Source of the DNA: Talaromyces rugulosus
Lineage: Eukaryota; Ascomycota; Eurotiomycetes; Eurotiales; Trichocomaceae
Assembly: GCF_013368755.1 (NCBI RefSeq)
Contig: NC_049564.1
Location: 4,348,001 to 4,412,000, forward strand
DNA length: 64,000 nucleotides
Direction: 5' to 3'
Shown: positions 21,811 through 33,183 of the stretch, one piece after another
Layout of the letters: every line of letters begins with the position of its first letter
Position numbering within the stretch: position 1 is the first letter of the stretch
Notes under the pieces: generated by a model
The model's input: the letters and a program-made list of their open reading frames with translations, nothing else
The model's database searches: none
What the model was told of the DNA's origin: nothing
Translations under genes and position numbers: made by a program

Positions 21811-23355
21811 ATGTCTGCCTCGTACTACGAGCCTCAGGGATGGCAAGCCCCTGTTCGTCAGGCTTCATGGGAGCAGCCCGCTCCTCCGTCGCGATCAGGT
21901 AACCCGAACCGGTGCTATTTTATCTATCTGCCGGAAACGAATCTCATTTTTTGCTCTTTTTTTCAGGAACAAGTTCGGTTTCCCAACGAGACGAGCCCTC
22001 GGCGTTTTCCTCCCAGTTCGACGAGGTTGACCGGGCTATCGACAACCTGGCCAAGAGCGGAAAACTCTTCAGCGGCTCGAGGAGAGAATCTATGCCCATG
22101 ATGATGATGGGTCGTCACTTCCCAGAATACGGTACAACCTCGCCGATGACGATCAGGACATAGAATAATATCATCTAACGCACACTCTCTCTACAGACTC
22201 TCGCCCGATGAGCAGCGGCCTGCCTCCGCAAAGACATCACTCGGTCAGCGATTTCGACCCATCTCGCGCCCACTCGGGGTCTGCCCTACAAGGCTTCTAT
22301 GCCTCGCAGCGCTTCCAAGGTCGTCAGTCGGAGCCAGAACAAATGATGCAGGCAAAACGTCGGATGGCAGCGCAACGCGAACGGGAGCTCCGTAACTACC
22401 ACCAGGAGCAGCAGTACAATCGCAGTATGTGATGAGCATTATCTTTTTTTGCATTCATATACCCTTACCATTTCCAACTTCTGCTTCTTTTGCTTTTTTT
22501 CTGTCTATGCTTATCGAGGTAGCCGTTCCTGCATTGTATATTACAAAATTTTAACATATTTTTGATTTCTTCAAAGGCCTTCTTTCTGAGATGTCCGGAT
22601 CCAAATCCGAGCGCTCTTCGAGCCCCGCGGCGATGAGCGAAGAAAGCCGCCGCGAACTGATCGCACGCCAACACCGCGCTCTATACGGAAACGAGAGTCC
22701 CGCCTTCTTCCCACCAGGTTCTCTGGGCGACGATGCCCACAGCACTCGCACCGATAACCCTAATAGCGCTACACCGACTTCGAGCAGTGGTGGAGTTCGT
22801 GGAGCGTCCCCCCGAGCAGTCGATCCCTTCGGTTTGGGTCAATCGCAACCTGATGGTCTCGTGCAGGGAGGGGCCCCCAGCGCAGGACGCCAGTCCCCAG
22901 CGCGCGCCAACAGTACTCACTCTCCCAGCTCTGGAGCCAATGCTTCGTACGGTCTCTACGACAGCAACGTCGAACAGTCAACCACATCGACCTCGTCTCC
23001 CGGCGGAGCCGAGTCGCCATCGTCTCGCCAGCTGTCGTCTAAACCTAGTGCTGCCATCGGTTCTGTTGGGCCCATCGGTTCTGTTGGGCCCATCGGATCA
23101 CGGCCCTCCCAGCCAGCCACCAGCCAGGCCGCCAACCCAGCTTTGAATAAGCGTTCTACCACCCCGTTGCCCTCGCCACTAGGCCTGGGTTTTACCCCCA
23201 GCGAGAGCGCTGCCGTAAATGAGCGATCGGCCTCCGCGACGTCCAACCATGCCAATGTCAATAACAAGGAGAATGCCTTTGCTTCCGGATGGGGCGCCAA
23301 CAGCGGTGTCTGGGGCTCGAAGAACCTTGGAGTCCAGGCATCTGTTTGGGGTTGA
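21811..23355 (+). CDS. Conserved-looking disordered protein of unknown function
   Basis: Four exons, 21811..21898, 21967..22131, 22197..22424 and 22577..23355, encode 419 residues. I do not recognise the family. Residues 30-75 contain a patterned stretch, QFDEVDRAIDNLAKSGKLF, likely an amphipathic helix. Residues 115-165 contain a basic and Gln-rich helix (MMQAKRRMAAQRERELRNYH). Exon 4 starts with LLSEMSGSKSERSSSP and RRELIARQHRALYGNES, another short helical motif. The remainder is Ser/Pro/Gly/Asn-rich, including a tandem GSVGPI repeat, and ends in Trp-Gly motifs (ASGWGANSGVWGSK, QASVWG). Short helices in long disorder suggest a scaffold or RNA/protein adaptor; the repeated GW motifs are reminiscent of linear GW interaction motifs, which is speculation. 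Well-formed introns and strong leader argue that the gene is expressed. Confidence 0.75.
23056..23096 (+). repeat. In-frame 18-bp tandem repeat inside the disordered protein gene
   Basis: The unit atcggttctgttgggccc occurs twice back to back (23056-23073, 23074-23091) followed by the first five bases again, coding IGSVGP repeats. The two copies are identical, which suggests a recent duplication and possible length variation between strains. Confidence 0.85.
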
Positions 23356-25240
23356 ACATGATTTCAATTGCACTTTATTTCTTGGGATTTTTGTTTTTAA
23401 TTTATTGCCTCTGTACGAAGCACCATGGCGTTGTGAGTGTCGCATTGTCCATTCTTCTTTCAACAGGTGGAAAGCGAAGTACATACTTTACGACAACTGA
23501 AGGGGTCTTTTTTCATTGTTTTAAGGGTTCCGGTCATGGGAAGTTGTGTTTTTGGATTCCTGGAGCACGGTATTGGTTTACATACACGCTGGCTTGAACT
23601 GGTCTGGTTTGGTCTTGGGGGTTGAACGTTTTGATATTCTGCTATTTTTGTTGGGTTCTGTGAAGGAGTTGCTATCCCCATCTCGATCAATCTCTTGCAT
23701 TTGTCTCGCGCGTCACTCTTCTCGGATCCTCGCATTCTTTTTTTTTGGTTTTGGTTTTGGTTTTGTCTCGGTGTCTCCATTCGTCAGCTTATATTCTGAG
23801 CGTTCTGATGCCTTCTGGTGAACGGGATCTCTGTCGCAGGGGCGTGTCTTATGTGTATCTATCTATTTGGGGCCTTGTGGTACAAGGTTGCCTATTTTTT
23901 TTTTACCCCCCCTATCTGTTTCGTATATTTTTTCTTTTGGGTCAAAAATATTTTTGGTAGGAGAGGTACAGGGACAAAAGGACATAGGATGTTTTTTCTT
24001 CTTTCTATTTGAGTTGGAAAGGACTGGAGTTTTTTCTTCTGTTGCCTCTCTGTTCATGTCTATTATTAACTAGTTGCAGGATTTATTCCCCCCGCCCCTT
24101 CATACATAATGCCCACTGTGTATTGTCACGTTTTTTTTCTTCTTTTCTATTCACTGCATATGTATTTTGTGTCTAGTAAATGGTGGACTGGAAATGTCAT
24201 CGATATCTTCCGTGTATACACTCTCGTATCCACGTCGTATCCAAGAAATATGCATAGTTGTATCGTCTCTTAGGCTGGCTGTGCAGGCAGCGGGGTGTAA
24301 AAAAAAAACACGCCATAATCTTTGAAAGCGTTGTTGCATCATCCTGCATCTCAGCCCACCAATTATTTTGCAGTCGACAAAAAAACAGGGAAAAAAACAA
24401 GCCTCCACCCTCCCAAAAGAGGGGGTTCACGTAGTATGGGGGGAAACGCCACGGGCTCTGCTTTCAACCAATAGTGTTGACAAAGTTGGTCATTTTTATT
24501 GGTAAATTGATCAGGCAGATAGACCAGTAAGCAATTTTGACCAAAAAAAAAGGAAAAAAGAGTAGCCTGACGTAGGTTTGCATGTGAATTATTTACTAAA
24601 AGCGTGGCGGGGTAAATGCATGCATGACCGGCATATGTAATAATATTTAGTTCAGCCTTGTCCTACGAGACCTTGAGATGTAATTAATTAATTCATTCAT
24701 TTTTACAGTTGAAAAACTAGTATTACGTACGGATACGTACATGTTTTGTATTGATGATTTGAAATAAATGAATGTTTTCTATATTTCTTATATTAGTTGA
24801 TTTTGATACTTGGACTTTCCAAGAAATCAAACATTGCATTGGTTGTTTCCCGATCCCTTGTCACAAGTGAAGATGGTATTTTATTTTTTAAAAAGAAAAG
24901 AAAAAGCCCTTCTGCTGGTTGAGAAATAGGCTTTTTCTGTGTTCACTCCTAACTACAAGTATATTGCCTAAATAGGACTTAGGGCTTAACTTTGTTAGGA
25001 GTCCTTTGAACTTCCCGCCTTGCAACAGAACATTAAATTTTGACAGCATTTTAATTAGAATTTATTACTATTGGCCAACAACTGTTAGAAGTAACTGTCT
25101 GATCTATGTATCTTGATATTCCAGGTCACGCCTATTTAGCCGCTGATCGTTTACGAAAACCGGGTATAATATTCAAAAATCTTTTTATACACATATACAT
25201 GTCGCTGATTATGTACCACACCTCATTTGTAGTTTATGTC
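23356..25240. other. Convergent intergenic region with T-rich 3' flank
   Basis: About 1.9 kb between the ends of the disordered-protein gene and the SLC35F-like gene. The first 800 bp are T-rich with a (TTTTGG) microsatellite at about 23743-23765; the long open frames here are only poly-Phe/Leu products of T-richness. From 24480 to 25100 the DNA is AT-rich. No gene is supported. Confidence 0.5.
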
Positions 25241-26589
25241 CTAGGAGTGCTGTCTTCCCAACAACGACGCATCCTCCTCGCCGTCATCGTGTTGCGCGGC
25301 ATTTGCCTGCTCCAGTCTTCTCCTGGCGGTGAAAAGACCAGATACGCCCCCTTCCTGGTCATGGCCCAGCCATGGCTTACGCGCCTCTTCGAGCCCCGCC
25401 TGGCCCAGGTAGTAGACAAAGTGTCCAAGGATAATAAGCAAAAATGCAATTGGGTACATCCAGTGCACGTGCAGATGGAGCACGTGCAGACCGATGATGA
25501 CGCCCCAAAAGTTGCTGGTCAGCATGGAGATATTCATAAACGCTGCAGAAGCCAGACGGTAGACTAAGGGAACAGTTGCGTAGAAAAGCACAAGGCATAC
25601 GGTATACCCAACCATGTAAGTGGCTACATGTCCGTTCCAGGTGGCAGACTCAAAGGACGAACGGTCGAAAATATAGGCTTGAATGCCATTGATAAATGTG
25701 GCCCAGAAGCCTAGCTGGCCAACGACCTCGTACACCGGGCGCTTGGTCACAAAGTATTCCTCGACGACATTCGAGAATCCGTAAAAGGTGGCGGATAGCA
25801 GGGCGAACAAATCGCCTAGCACGGCATCTGTGGCCTGGCCCCCGTTGGAGCCAGTGATGTGATCGGATCCCATCAGGACACCCATACCCCCGATACAAAC
25901 AAGGATCCCTAGAATTTGCATGTAGTGGTATCGTACGCCCAGAACAAAGTAAGATACTGTAACTACCACGACAATGGCCCAGAAGTTGATCAACTGTGCA
26001 CTCAGAATGGTCGTGTACCGGAAAGCTAGGATGACAAAATAGTTGCCCTGCACGTCACAAAAGGCGAACAAAAAATCTGCAGTATCCATTTAGCGCATTT
26101 GAAGTAAGAGAGAAAAGAAAAAACTCATACACTTCCACCCATCTTGCCGTACAATGTGCAGCCATCGCTTGAAGCCGTACTTGGAGATGGTTACCGATGT
26201 GAAAATGATATTCAACACGGCATAAAAGAAAAAGGTCTGAAATGCCGGTATCGAGGTCCCCTCTCGAGCCAAAAGAGCGGAGAATGTGCTGTCGGACACG
26301 TTCAGGATGGATAGTGCTTGTCTATATGTGCGTTAGAGATGTCTTGTGTTTCGTCCTTCGGCGCAACACACCCCAGGACCAAGACAATCCAGAAGTCTTT
26401 GGTGCGGATAAATGAAAAGAGGCTTTTCTTTTCGGTAATTTCCAAGTCGTCTGACATCAAAGGTGCTTGTTCTCCATTGGCGGTGAATGATTCCGAGTAA
26501 TAATCGTCGTGTAAATTCCCTGCACCAGACGGAGCGGCATCGTGCTGTGGGCTTTTTGGAGTGGAAAGCTCTGGCTCGGGAGTAGCCAT
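25241..26589 (-). CDS. SLC35F-like (drug/metabolite transporter superfamily) membrane transporter
   Basis: Exons in transcript order 26589..26372, 26321..26131 and 26076..25241 encode 414 residues. The start is the first ATG of the frame; the open frame upstream begins only at a GTG. Residues 1-60 are hydrophilic. After FSFIRTKDFWIVLVLGQALS come about ten hydrophobic helices typical of the SLC35F1/F2/F6 family. Family-like stretches are GNYFVILAFRYTTILSAQLI, YHYMQILGILVCIGGMGVLM and GDLFALLSATFYGFSNVVEE followed by YFV. The C-terminal tail is charged (RRRLEQANAAQHDDGEED). Human members have been linked to uptake of nucleobase-like or vitamin-like compounds; the fungal substrate is unknown. 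The second intron uses donor gtatga after GWK-t, giving GWKYFLFAF, which keeps the helix intact. It diverges from psy2 across 1.7 kb. Confidence 0.88.
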
Positions 26590-28286
26590 ACTGGTATATA
26601 TACAGCTATGCTGTCTTTTCGCAGCACAGAAATAAGCCCCGCTCACTCGCGGGTCAAAAGAACTGATATCGACCTATAAACCGAACGCGTCGCATAGATT
26701 ATTGCGAATCAGTTGTGCATCATATTGGCGACACTAGGGTTATCGATTAATCTGGCGCAGCTCCTAGAAAATCACGATACAGTGTCGCACTGGCATGACA
26801 TGCGGTCGCGAGGATGGTGAGTGAGATCGTTAGAGGATATCAGTTGTTGGTGATAAGCGGTGGAGGGTGCAAACGATGCAAACCGGCAGCGTGCTGAAGA
26901 TCGACTGACGATCGCGAGTCATGCGCGCCTCGGCTTCTGGAACATTTTTTTAGCTACAGCTCTACAGTTCTACACAGGACATATGGGGGGATATATGGGG
27001 TAGTTCATTAAGGCTACGCCGTCAAGGCTTGTTCTTGTATATCCTTATTTCTTGTCAACACTGAAATATTCATAAATAATGCTCTGTACTACTCATGTTA
27101 TCAATCGAAGCTTTGTTTATGCATACCAACGGGGCCGGCCACATTCCAACGCAGGACTGGCTCGCAATGATTACGGAGTTATGTACGTAGTATCAGTTGC
27201 TCTCTCGTGGCAGCAGTGAGTCTAAATTCGTGAATCGTGACACCTGATTGTTGATCCCCTCAACCTTAAGGCGATTAAGCCACCGGAGGTTACTAGCCAC
27301 TCGGACAATGCTGTCAAACGTAAACATGCCCAACTATTTCTCCACATGGGTCTATGCTTGTCGAGGGTGCTTCCGTTCTCACCGAGGATATTTGTTCACT
27401 CATTCAGTAAGGCATTGGCGAGAGACAACGAACGGGCTGTCAATGGCGTTGTTTCTCGAGGGAACACGGCCTGCTCAGGGCCTGGGAGTTGCGCAGTCGA
27501 TGCGTATCGACTGGGCGTCGGAGCGGTCAAACTCGTAGTAAACCGTAGAATGATAACAATAATAACAAACTACCCCTTGGGCAGGGTGTCTGCTCCTAAA
27601 CCCCCTTCTTCGGACGTCATCGTCTCTGCTGTCACTGTCGCGATTCGCCTCGACGGTGCTGAGTACCAGCTGCCAGCGCGGGTTCCCCGCACTCGCGCCA
27701 CGACGCTTGAAGCAGCAGCATGAATAGTAGTAAAAACCCCGTATGAAGAAGCCAGTTGTTGTAGTCTGTATGCGCTGGCTCTTCCCCCGCTGAGCGCAGG
27801 CGGCGCTAACCCGAAGCCGCGGGCGGGAAGTCGCGTGCGAACTGCCAGTCACGCACTAGTCAGCGCCTCCGCCCTCTCTCCTTCCCGCCCGGCCTGTCCG
27901 CCTGCTCGCCCGCGCCTAAAAAGTCGGTTGTCCATCTTCCGAACCCAGACCTTGAGCGATCTTCATCTCCATCACCCTCATCATCACCCACGATCACCCT
28001 CCGACTGCCACCACGCCCATCGCCCGCCCATCGCCTTCGCCTCTGCTGTCGCTTCTTGTCCTCTTGGCCAGTCCCGAGAACCGTTCTCTCTCGCCCCGAC
28101 CCGACCGCCTCGGCCGCCACAGCACTCCACCCAAAACAACACGAACCACGAACGCCATCACCCTCCCTGCCTGCCACTGCTTTGCCGCAATCCTGGCGGA
28201 ATCATCTTAAGAAGCCACCTTGCGGCCCTCATCACTGCCCGGAAACACTCGCGCAGTGACGGCACGCCTCTGTCACCCGGGCCGAG
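26590..28286. other. Divergent promoter region between SLC35F-like gene and psy2
   Basis: 1.7 kb between two divergent starts. From 27830 to 28280 there is a C- and CT-rich leader for psy2 (ccctctctccttcccgcccggcc and similar tracts). The middle (26930-27250) is AT-richer with no recognisable element. ORFs here are short and lack family features. Confidence 0.5.
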
Positions 28287-31200
28287 ATGGCGCTGGCCGT
28301 TAAGCCACCGCAAGACCGCAAGCGTGTGAAAGTGTACGAATTACGAGACAATGACTGGTATGACCGGGGAACGGGTTTTTGCACGGGGGCGGTTGTCGAG
28401 GTAAGCCTGCTTGGAGTTTTTCGACTTGCACTCGCCAGTCGCGCGACCGCTAGAATGCGCATCACATGTCTGCTGCGCCGTGCCTTGCGAAGTCGCAAAA
28501 CCTTCTTTGTCGAGCCCCGATTTCGCTGACTGCGTGTGTTTTGGAAATGTGTGTAGGATGTCCCGAGAATATATGTCGAATCCGAAGACGAAAAAGGACG
28601 CTGTCTACTCGACACGAGTATCGGCAAAGATGAAGGCTATCAAAAGCAGCAAGGTTGGTTTTTTCTCCCTCTTACTCGACATGGGATCGCTCACAGAAAC
28701 TAATCACTCTGCAGAAACACTAATAGTGTGGACCGAGACCAATGGAACCGATATGGCGCTGAGTTTTCAAGAAGCCGACGGATGCGCCGCAATTTGGTTC
28801 GTGACCGAGTCCGATTCGACACCCGCGTTCGCACATCCTTCTAACACGTGAGGTTACTCTAGGGAATATGTCAGCAGTGTACAGCATCAGTTATTGGCGC
28901 TAGCTGGAGGTGCGGAATTTCCCATGGCTGCCCTTTTGGCCCTTTCAATGCTGACTTTTTGTTAAAAAATAGACGATGCCTTGTCAGATGATGCCATTGA
29001 GGCGTATCAGCATCCCATAATGCTCCCCCCGCCGGAGCTGGGAAATCTCCCGGAAATCGAACAGGCAGTGCGATCCGCTAGCCTCACGCAAGTCGGCCGC
29101 GACGCTCTGGGCAAATTCGTGCTGGGTGACAACTACATCGATAAATTGATTCCTCTGGTCGAGACGGCCGAGGATCTCGAAAGCTTGCCCGACCTCCACC
29201 GCTTATGCAATATCATGAAGTCTCTTATTTTGTTGAATGATAACATTATCATTGAACATGTCGTCACCGATCCCATCATCATTGGTGTCGTCGGCGCACT
29301 GGAATGTATGAAGATACACCGCTCCAGTCATTCAAACCTATACTGACTATCGCAGATGATCCCGATTTCCCAACACACAAGGCCAACCACCGCCAATATC
29401 TCCAAGACCAGTCCAGATACAAAGAAGTCGTGCCGATGAAAGACCCCGTCATTCAGAAGAAGATTCGCCAGACATGGCGACTACAGTACTTGAAAGATGT
29501 CGTGCTCGCGCGCATTCTCGACGATCCCACCTTTTCCGTTCTCAACTCTCTCATATTCTTCAATCAAGTCGACATAATCAATCATATCCAAACCAATGCT
29601 CCCTTTCTCAATGATCTCTTTCGCATCTTCGCTCAAAATAACGCCAACTTTCAGCGGAAAGACGATGCCGTCTGTTTCATCCACCAGTGTGCTTCTATCG
29701 CAAAGAATCTCCAGGCCCCCGCGCGAGCTACTCTTTTCGCCAACTTGATTAACCACGGTCTATTTGCTGTTATTGCTTTTGCTGTGAAACATCCCAAACC
29801 GGCAATGCGCACCACCGGAATAGACATTCTCGTTGCGCTCCTGGACCACGATCCTATCATGATGCGCAGCTACATGCTGAAGGCTGTGACAGAGAAGAAG
29901 ACGCCATTGACCGATACGTTGATTGACCTTTTGCACACCGAAGACGATCTGGGCGTCAAGAACCAGCTCTCCGACGCCATTAAAGTGCTCCTCGATCCTC
30001 AGATCCCTTTACAGGAAACTGTGGGCAGAATGGGCGGGGATTTTACGGCCAAGATCCGCTCTACAAATCAGCTTCCAGATGCTTTTGTGCAAAATCACTT
30101 TGATGAATCCGCCAGAAGACTTTTTACTCCTCTTAAAGCTTTGGAAAATCGAGCCTCTCGTATGTCCTGTTTTTATCCCTCTGCTTCTTTGTTGGTGATC
30201 GAACCTACAGTACTAATGACATTTATCTGCAGTTAACGACTTTACCTTCCAAGATGTTTCGCTTTATGCACACCTTGTCGACATTCTGACCTTCTTCGTT
30301 CGCCAGCATCTGTTCCGAAGTCGCAGTGTCATACACACCGAGTCGCTAGCTCCCCGAGTAGCACAACTATTGAAAGTGCCTCAAAAGCATCTCAAGCTCA
30401 GTAAGAAATATCAGATGAAAATTGTTTTAGCAATTTACTTACAAAACTAGCTGCCCTCAAATTCTTCCGCACCTTGGTCAGCCTTCAGGATACATTTTAT
30501 CTTGCCCAATTAACGCACAACAACATCTTTGGGCTCATTCTTGATATCGTATATGAAACTATGCCTCGTGACAATCTGCTCAATTCTGCGTGCCTCGAAC
30601 TGTTTGAATACATCAAACGCGAGAACATAAAGCCGATTATAACGCATGTGGTAGAGAAATGCCGCGACAAGTTGAAGGCGGTTACATATGTCGACACTTT
30701 TGAAAATTTGATCCAGCGTTATGACCAATTGCAGGGCTACGAAATGGAGGGCGATGCGACTCTTTATAGTCAGCAAGAGGCTGCACTACCTCAACGGGGT
30801 CCAGTCAATGGACAATGGCAGGGTGTTCGGGGATTGGATGCTGCAGAAGAGGAGTACTTTAATACCTCGGATGATGAGGAAGAGGTGTGTATTCGCATGC
30901 ATGGTCACGTCGAGGGCGAGCTAATCATGACCTCTTTGCAGTGGCCTCCCGAAGCCCAACAAGATGAATTGGCGACACAGAACCAGCCGCCAGCGAATAT
31001 CAAGCTGGTTGACTATCCTGATGACGATGAGGATGAGGTGATGGACGCCAAATCCGAGGTCGCCATCGAGAAGCAAGAAATCGAATTACCGGAACGTGGC
31101 TTAGAGACAGACACCCCCTCGACACCAACCTCGACACAACCACAGATCCCGCCAGAACGCCTTTCCGAGAAACGTCGCCGTAATGACGAAGATGACGATG

Positions 31201-31490
31201 AGCTTGTGCGGCTTTCCCAGAACGGACCGAAACGACGGAGCTCTAATGCTAGCTCTACCGGGTCATCCTACTTGCGCCGTCGACGGAATTCTGTTGAGCA
31301 GTCGATAACGAACAAAAAGGCAGCGGGCGGAGATATCTCTAAAACGGCGCCTAAGAAGATCGCTATCAACTTGAGTCCGTCTTTGAAGTCGTCTGTCACT
31401 GTCGAGGCCGAAGCAATCCAAATCAGCGACATAGAGAACCCGGGTAACGACGAACCAAAAGACGATACACAAAACGAGAAAAGCGCTTGA
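28287..31490 (+). CDS. psy2: Protein phosphatase 4 regulatory subunit 3 (Psy2/SMEK/PP4R3)
   Basis: Nine exons: 28287..28400, 28557..28653, 28715..28796, 28863..28909, 28973..29305, 29356..30159, 30233..30400, 30451..30884, 30942..31490; product 875 residues. Psy2 targets the PP4 catalytic subunit to nuclear substrates, including DNA-damage checkpoint factors. Residues 1-110 form the EVH1/PH-like domain (KRVKVYELRDNDWYDRGTGF, then ETLIVWTETNGTDMALSFQE). The SMK-1 (DUF625) core spans roughly 160-370 (KFVLGDNYIDKLIPLVETAE, TWRLQYLKDVVLARILDD). ARM/HEAT-type helices follow (HLVDILTFFVRQHLFRSR). The C-terminal ~190 residues are acidic and disordered with basic nuclear-signal-like patches (SEKRRRNDEDDDE, GPKRRSS). 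The last intron is 57 nt, a multiple of three with no stop, so retention would add 19 residues. Confidence 0.95.
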
Positions 31491-32343
31491 TCACTTTGAT
31501 TAGTTGCTTATATCGTCAAATATATAGATTTTTTGGAGTTTGCGCCTACCTCCTTTATTTTTTGCATTTTTACGGTTATTTTTGATACCACAATGGATTG
31601 CATTTGTTTATGCGGTCACAACTCATGTCAGGGGCTATTTATAATTCTACGACAAACTCGATTTTGCCAATTACTATTTCGCTTCATGGTGTATGGATAG
31701 CAAATTGCCTTTGAATTTGCAACTTGACGCCACACTTACGGCTTTCAGAGTGATATCTCCGCTTTTATATTACATTGGCTTGTGGGATTTTTCTTCTTAT
31801 TTCTCTTTCTTTCAGAAGCTAGCATTTATGGCGTCGGAGTTGTGAGAAAGCTATCTCGCGGGATGACGGAACCCGAACTATTTTTTTTCTTTCGTGCTGG
31901 TCGTTGATTGTTCATCATTTGCAATGAGGGTCTTCAAGCATGGGCTCTACGAGGATTAAGGAATCGGTCTCTTGTGAGCGATTGACGTGGAGTTTTTATC
32001 GTTTGCCTTTTGTTTTTCTTCTTCTCTTTTATTTTTTCAGATGTGAATAAATTTTTGGCCTGTGTGGGATCGATCATGATTTTTAATGGTTATTGTCCTA
32101 ATATCAGATCAGTTGTGTCTATAAACTGGTGAATGAAACTGGAGATCCTTCTCCACGGTCTCGACCTTGAATCTCCATTTCTTTTCTTCCGGAACTCTCT
32201 AAGTAGATAACCAGAACTAACGAACAATCAAGTTGAAAGGGTATATATGTATATCCATCACGCAGCAGGACCACCTGAAACTCCGGCCGAAAATAACGTG
32301 TCACCGCTAATGTATGCAATAATGTTAACGAAATTTCCCTCCC
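31491..32343. other. Convergent 3' intergenic region
   Basis: 853 bp between the ends of psy2 and dcp1, T-rich on the psy2 side (3' UTR-like). No conserved ORF or RNA structure recognised. Confidence 0.5.
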
Positions 32344-33183
32344 TCATAGATTTTGTTGACCTAGACCGGCTCTCCGAAACAAATCCCCAAGAACATCACC
32401 GCCAGCAGCAGCAGGAGGAGGAGGAGGAGGAGGAGCAGGAGGCTGAGCCGGCTGCTGAAAACCATTATGCTGTTCGGCGGCCATTTTCTCACGTGCCAGA
32501 AGCTGACTTTGGCCTGCATGGATTGCGCATTCTTTGATCACTTGGGCATTGATTTTCCGAGTCTCGGCGGTCGAGTTCGGTGGCGGCTCAGAGTAAATCC
32601 ACAAGCCGTATATTTTCCCCGCCTCGGCGTTGTTGTTGTTGTTGTTGTCGTCTGAGTTGAAGCCGGCCGTCTTCGCGTCAGACTTTAAAATGACAAACTC
32701 GTCTGTGATTTCCACGTTATTCTCGTCGGTCAGGTGGAGGTCAAAATTGTTGAGGCCGCGGCGGTTCAGGACAAAGACGCTGTAGCGTTCTTGGCCATAG
32801 GCTTCTGGAACCAGCTGGCAGACGAACATGCTGCCTTCCATCCCGGTTTTCTCCCATCCCTGAGACTCCAGGTTGAAAGCGTAGACTACCACATAAGGGG
32901 ATAGGGATAGGATAGAGGCGATTTCGGGGTTGTGGCGGCGGAGGACGGCGTTGTTGAGGTCTTCGTTGGTGCGGGACGACTGTTGCTGTTGTAGTTGTTG
33001 CTGTTGCTGTTGCAGTTGTTGCTGCTGTAGTTGTAATTGCTGTATCTGCTGCTGGGCGTCAGGGAAGGAATAGTAATTGTCTGATTCGTAGTCAGATACT
33101 CCGACAGGGTATTGCTGTAGATACTGGCTATTGTTGATGTTGTTGTTGGGGCGGCCGCCTCGGCCTTTGCGAGGAGGGGTCAT
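32344..33183 (-). CDS. dcp1: mRNA decapping complex subunit Dcp1
   Basis: A single-exon gene for 279 residues; the start is the first ATG of the frame (MTPPRKGRGGRP). Dcp1 activates the decapping enzyme Dcp2 in cytoplasmic P-bodies. An N-terminal segment of about 75 residues holds a long polyglutamine tract (QQIQQLQLQQQQLQQQQQQL and more). The EVH1-like Dcp1 domain then starts at NNAVLRRHNPEIASILSLSP and continues YVVVYAFNLESQGWEKTGME and GSMFVCQL, RYSVFVLNRRGLNNFDL, ending near KIYGLWIYSEP; these include the aromatic residues of the proline-motif groove. A polyasparagine insertion (SDDNNNNNNAE) sits before the last strand. The C-terminus is a short helix then polyproline (PAPPPPPPPAAAGGD). 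Length is larger than minimal Dcp1 because of the low-complexity tracts. It diverges from the 5-phosphatase gene. Confidence 0.93.
   Translation of the reverse strand: MTPPRKGRGGRPNNNINNSQYLQQYPVGVSDYESDNYYSFPDAQQQIQQLQLQQQQLQQQQQQLQQQQSSRTNEDLNNAVLRRHNPEIASILSLSPYVVVYAFNLESQGWEKTGMEGSMFVCQLVPEAYGQERYSVFVLNRRGLNNFDLHLTDENNVEITDEFVILKSDAKTAGFNSDDNNNNNNAEAGKIYGLWIYSEPPPNSTAETRKINAQVIKECAIHAGQSQLLAREKMAAEQHNGFQQPAQPPAPPPPPPPAAAGGDVLGDLFRRAGLGQQNL

Noticed and set aside
23540..24070. Several Phe/Leu-rich open frames that look like membrane helices
   Set aside because: They arise from T-rich 3' flank sequence; no consistent start, no family pattern.
26594..26603. tatatata near the SLC35F-like start taken as TATA box
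   Set aside because: It lies only about 5 nt upstream of the ATG, too close for a leader; probably simple sequence.
12141..33183. RNA-decay gene cluster (nucleotidyltransferase plus dcp1)
   Set aside because: The two genes are 17 kb apart with unrelated genes between; shared pathway but no evidence of clustering.
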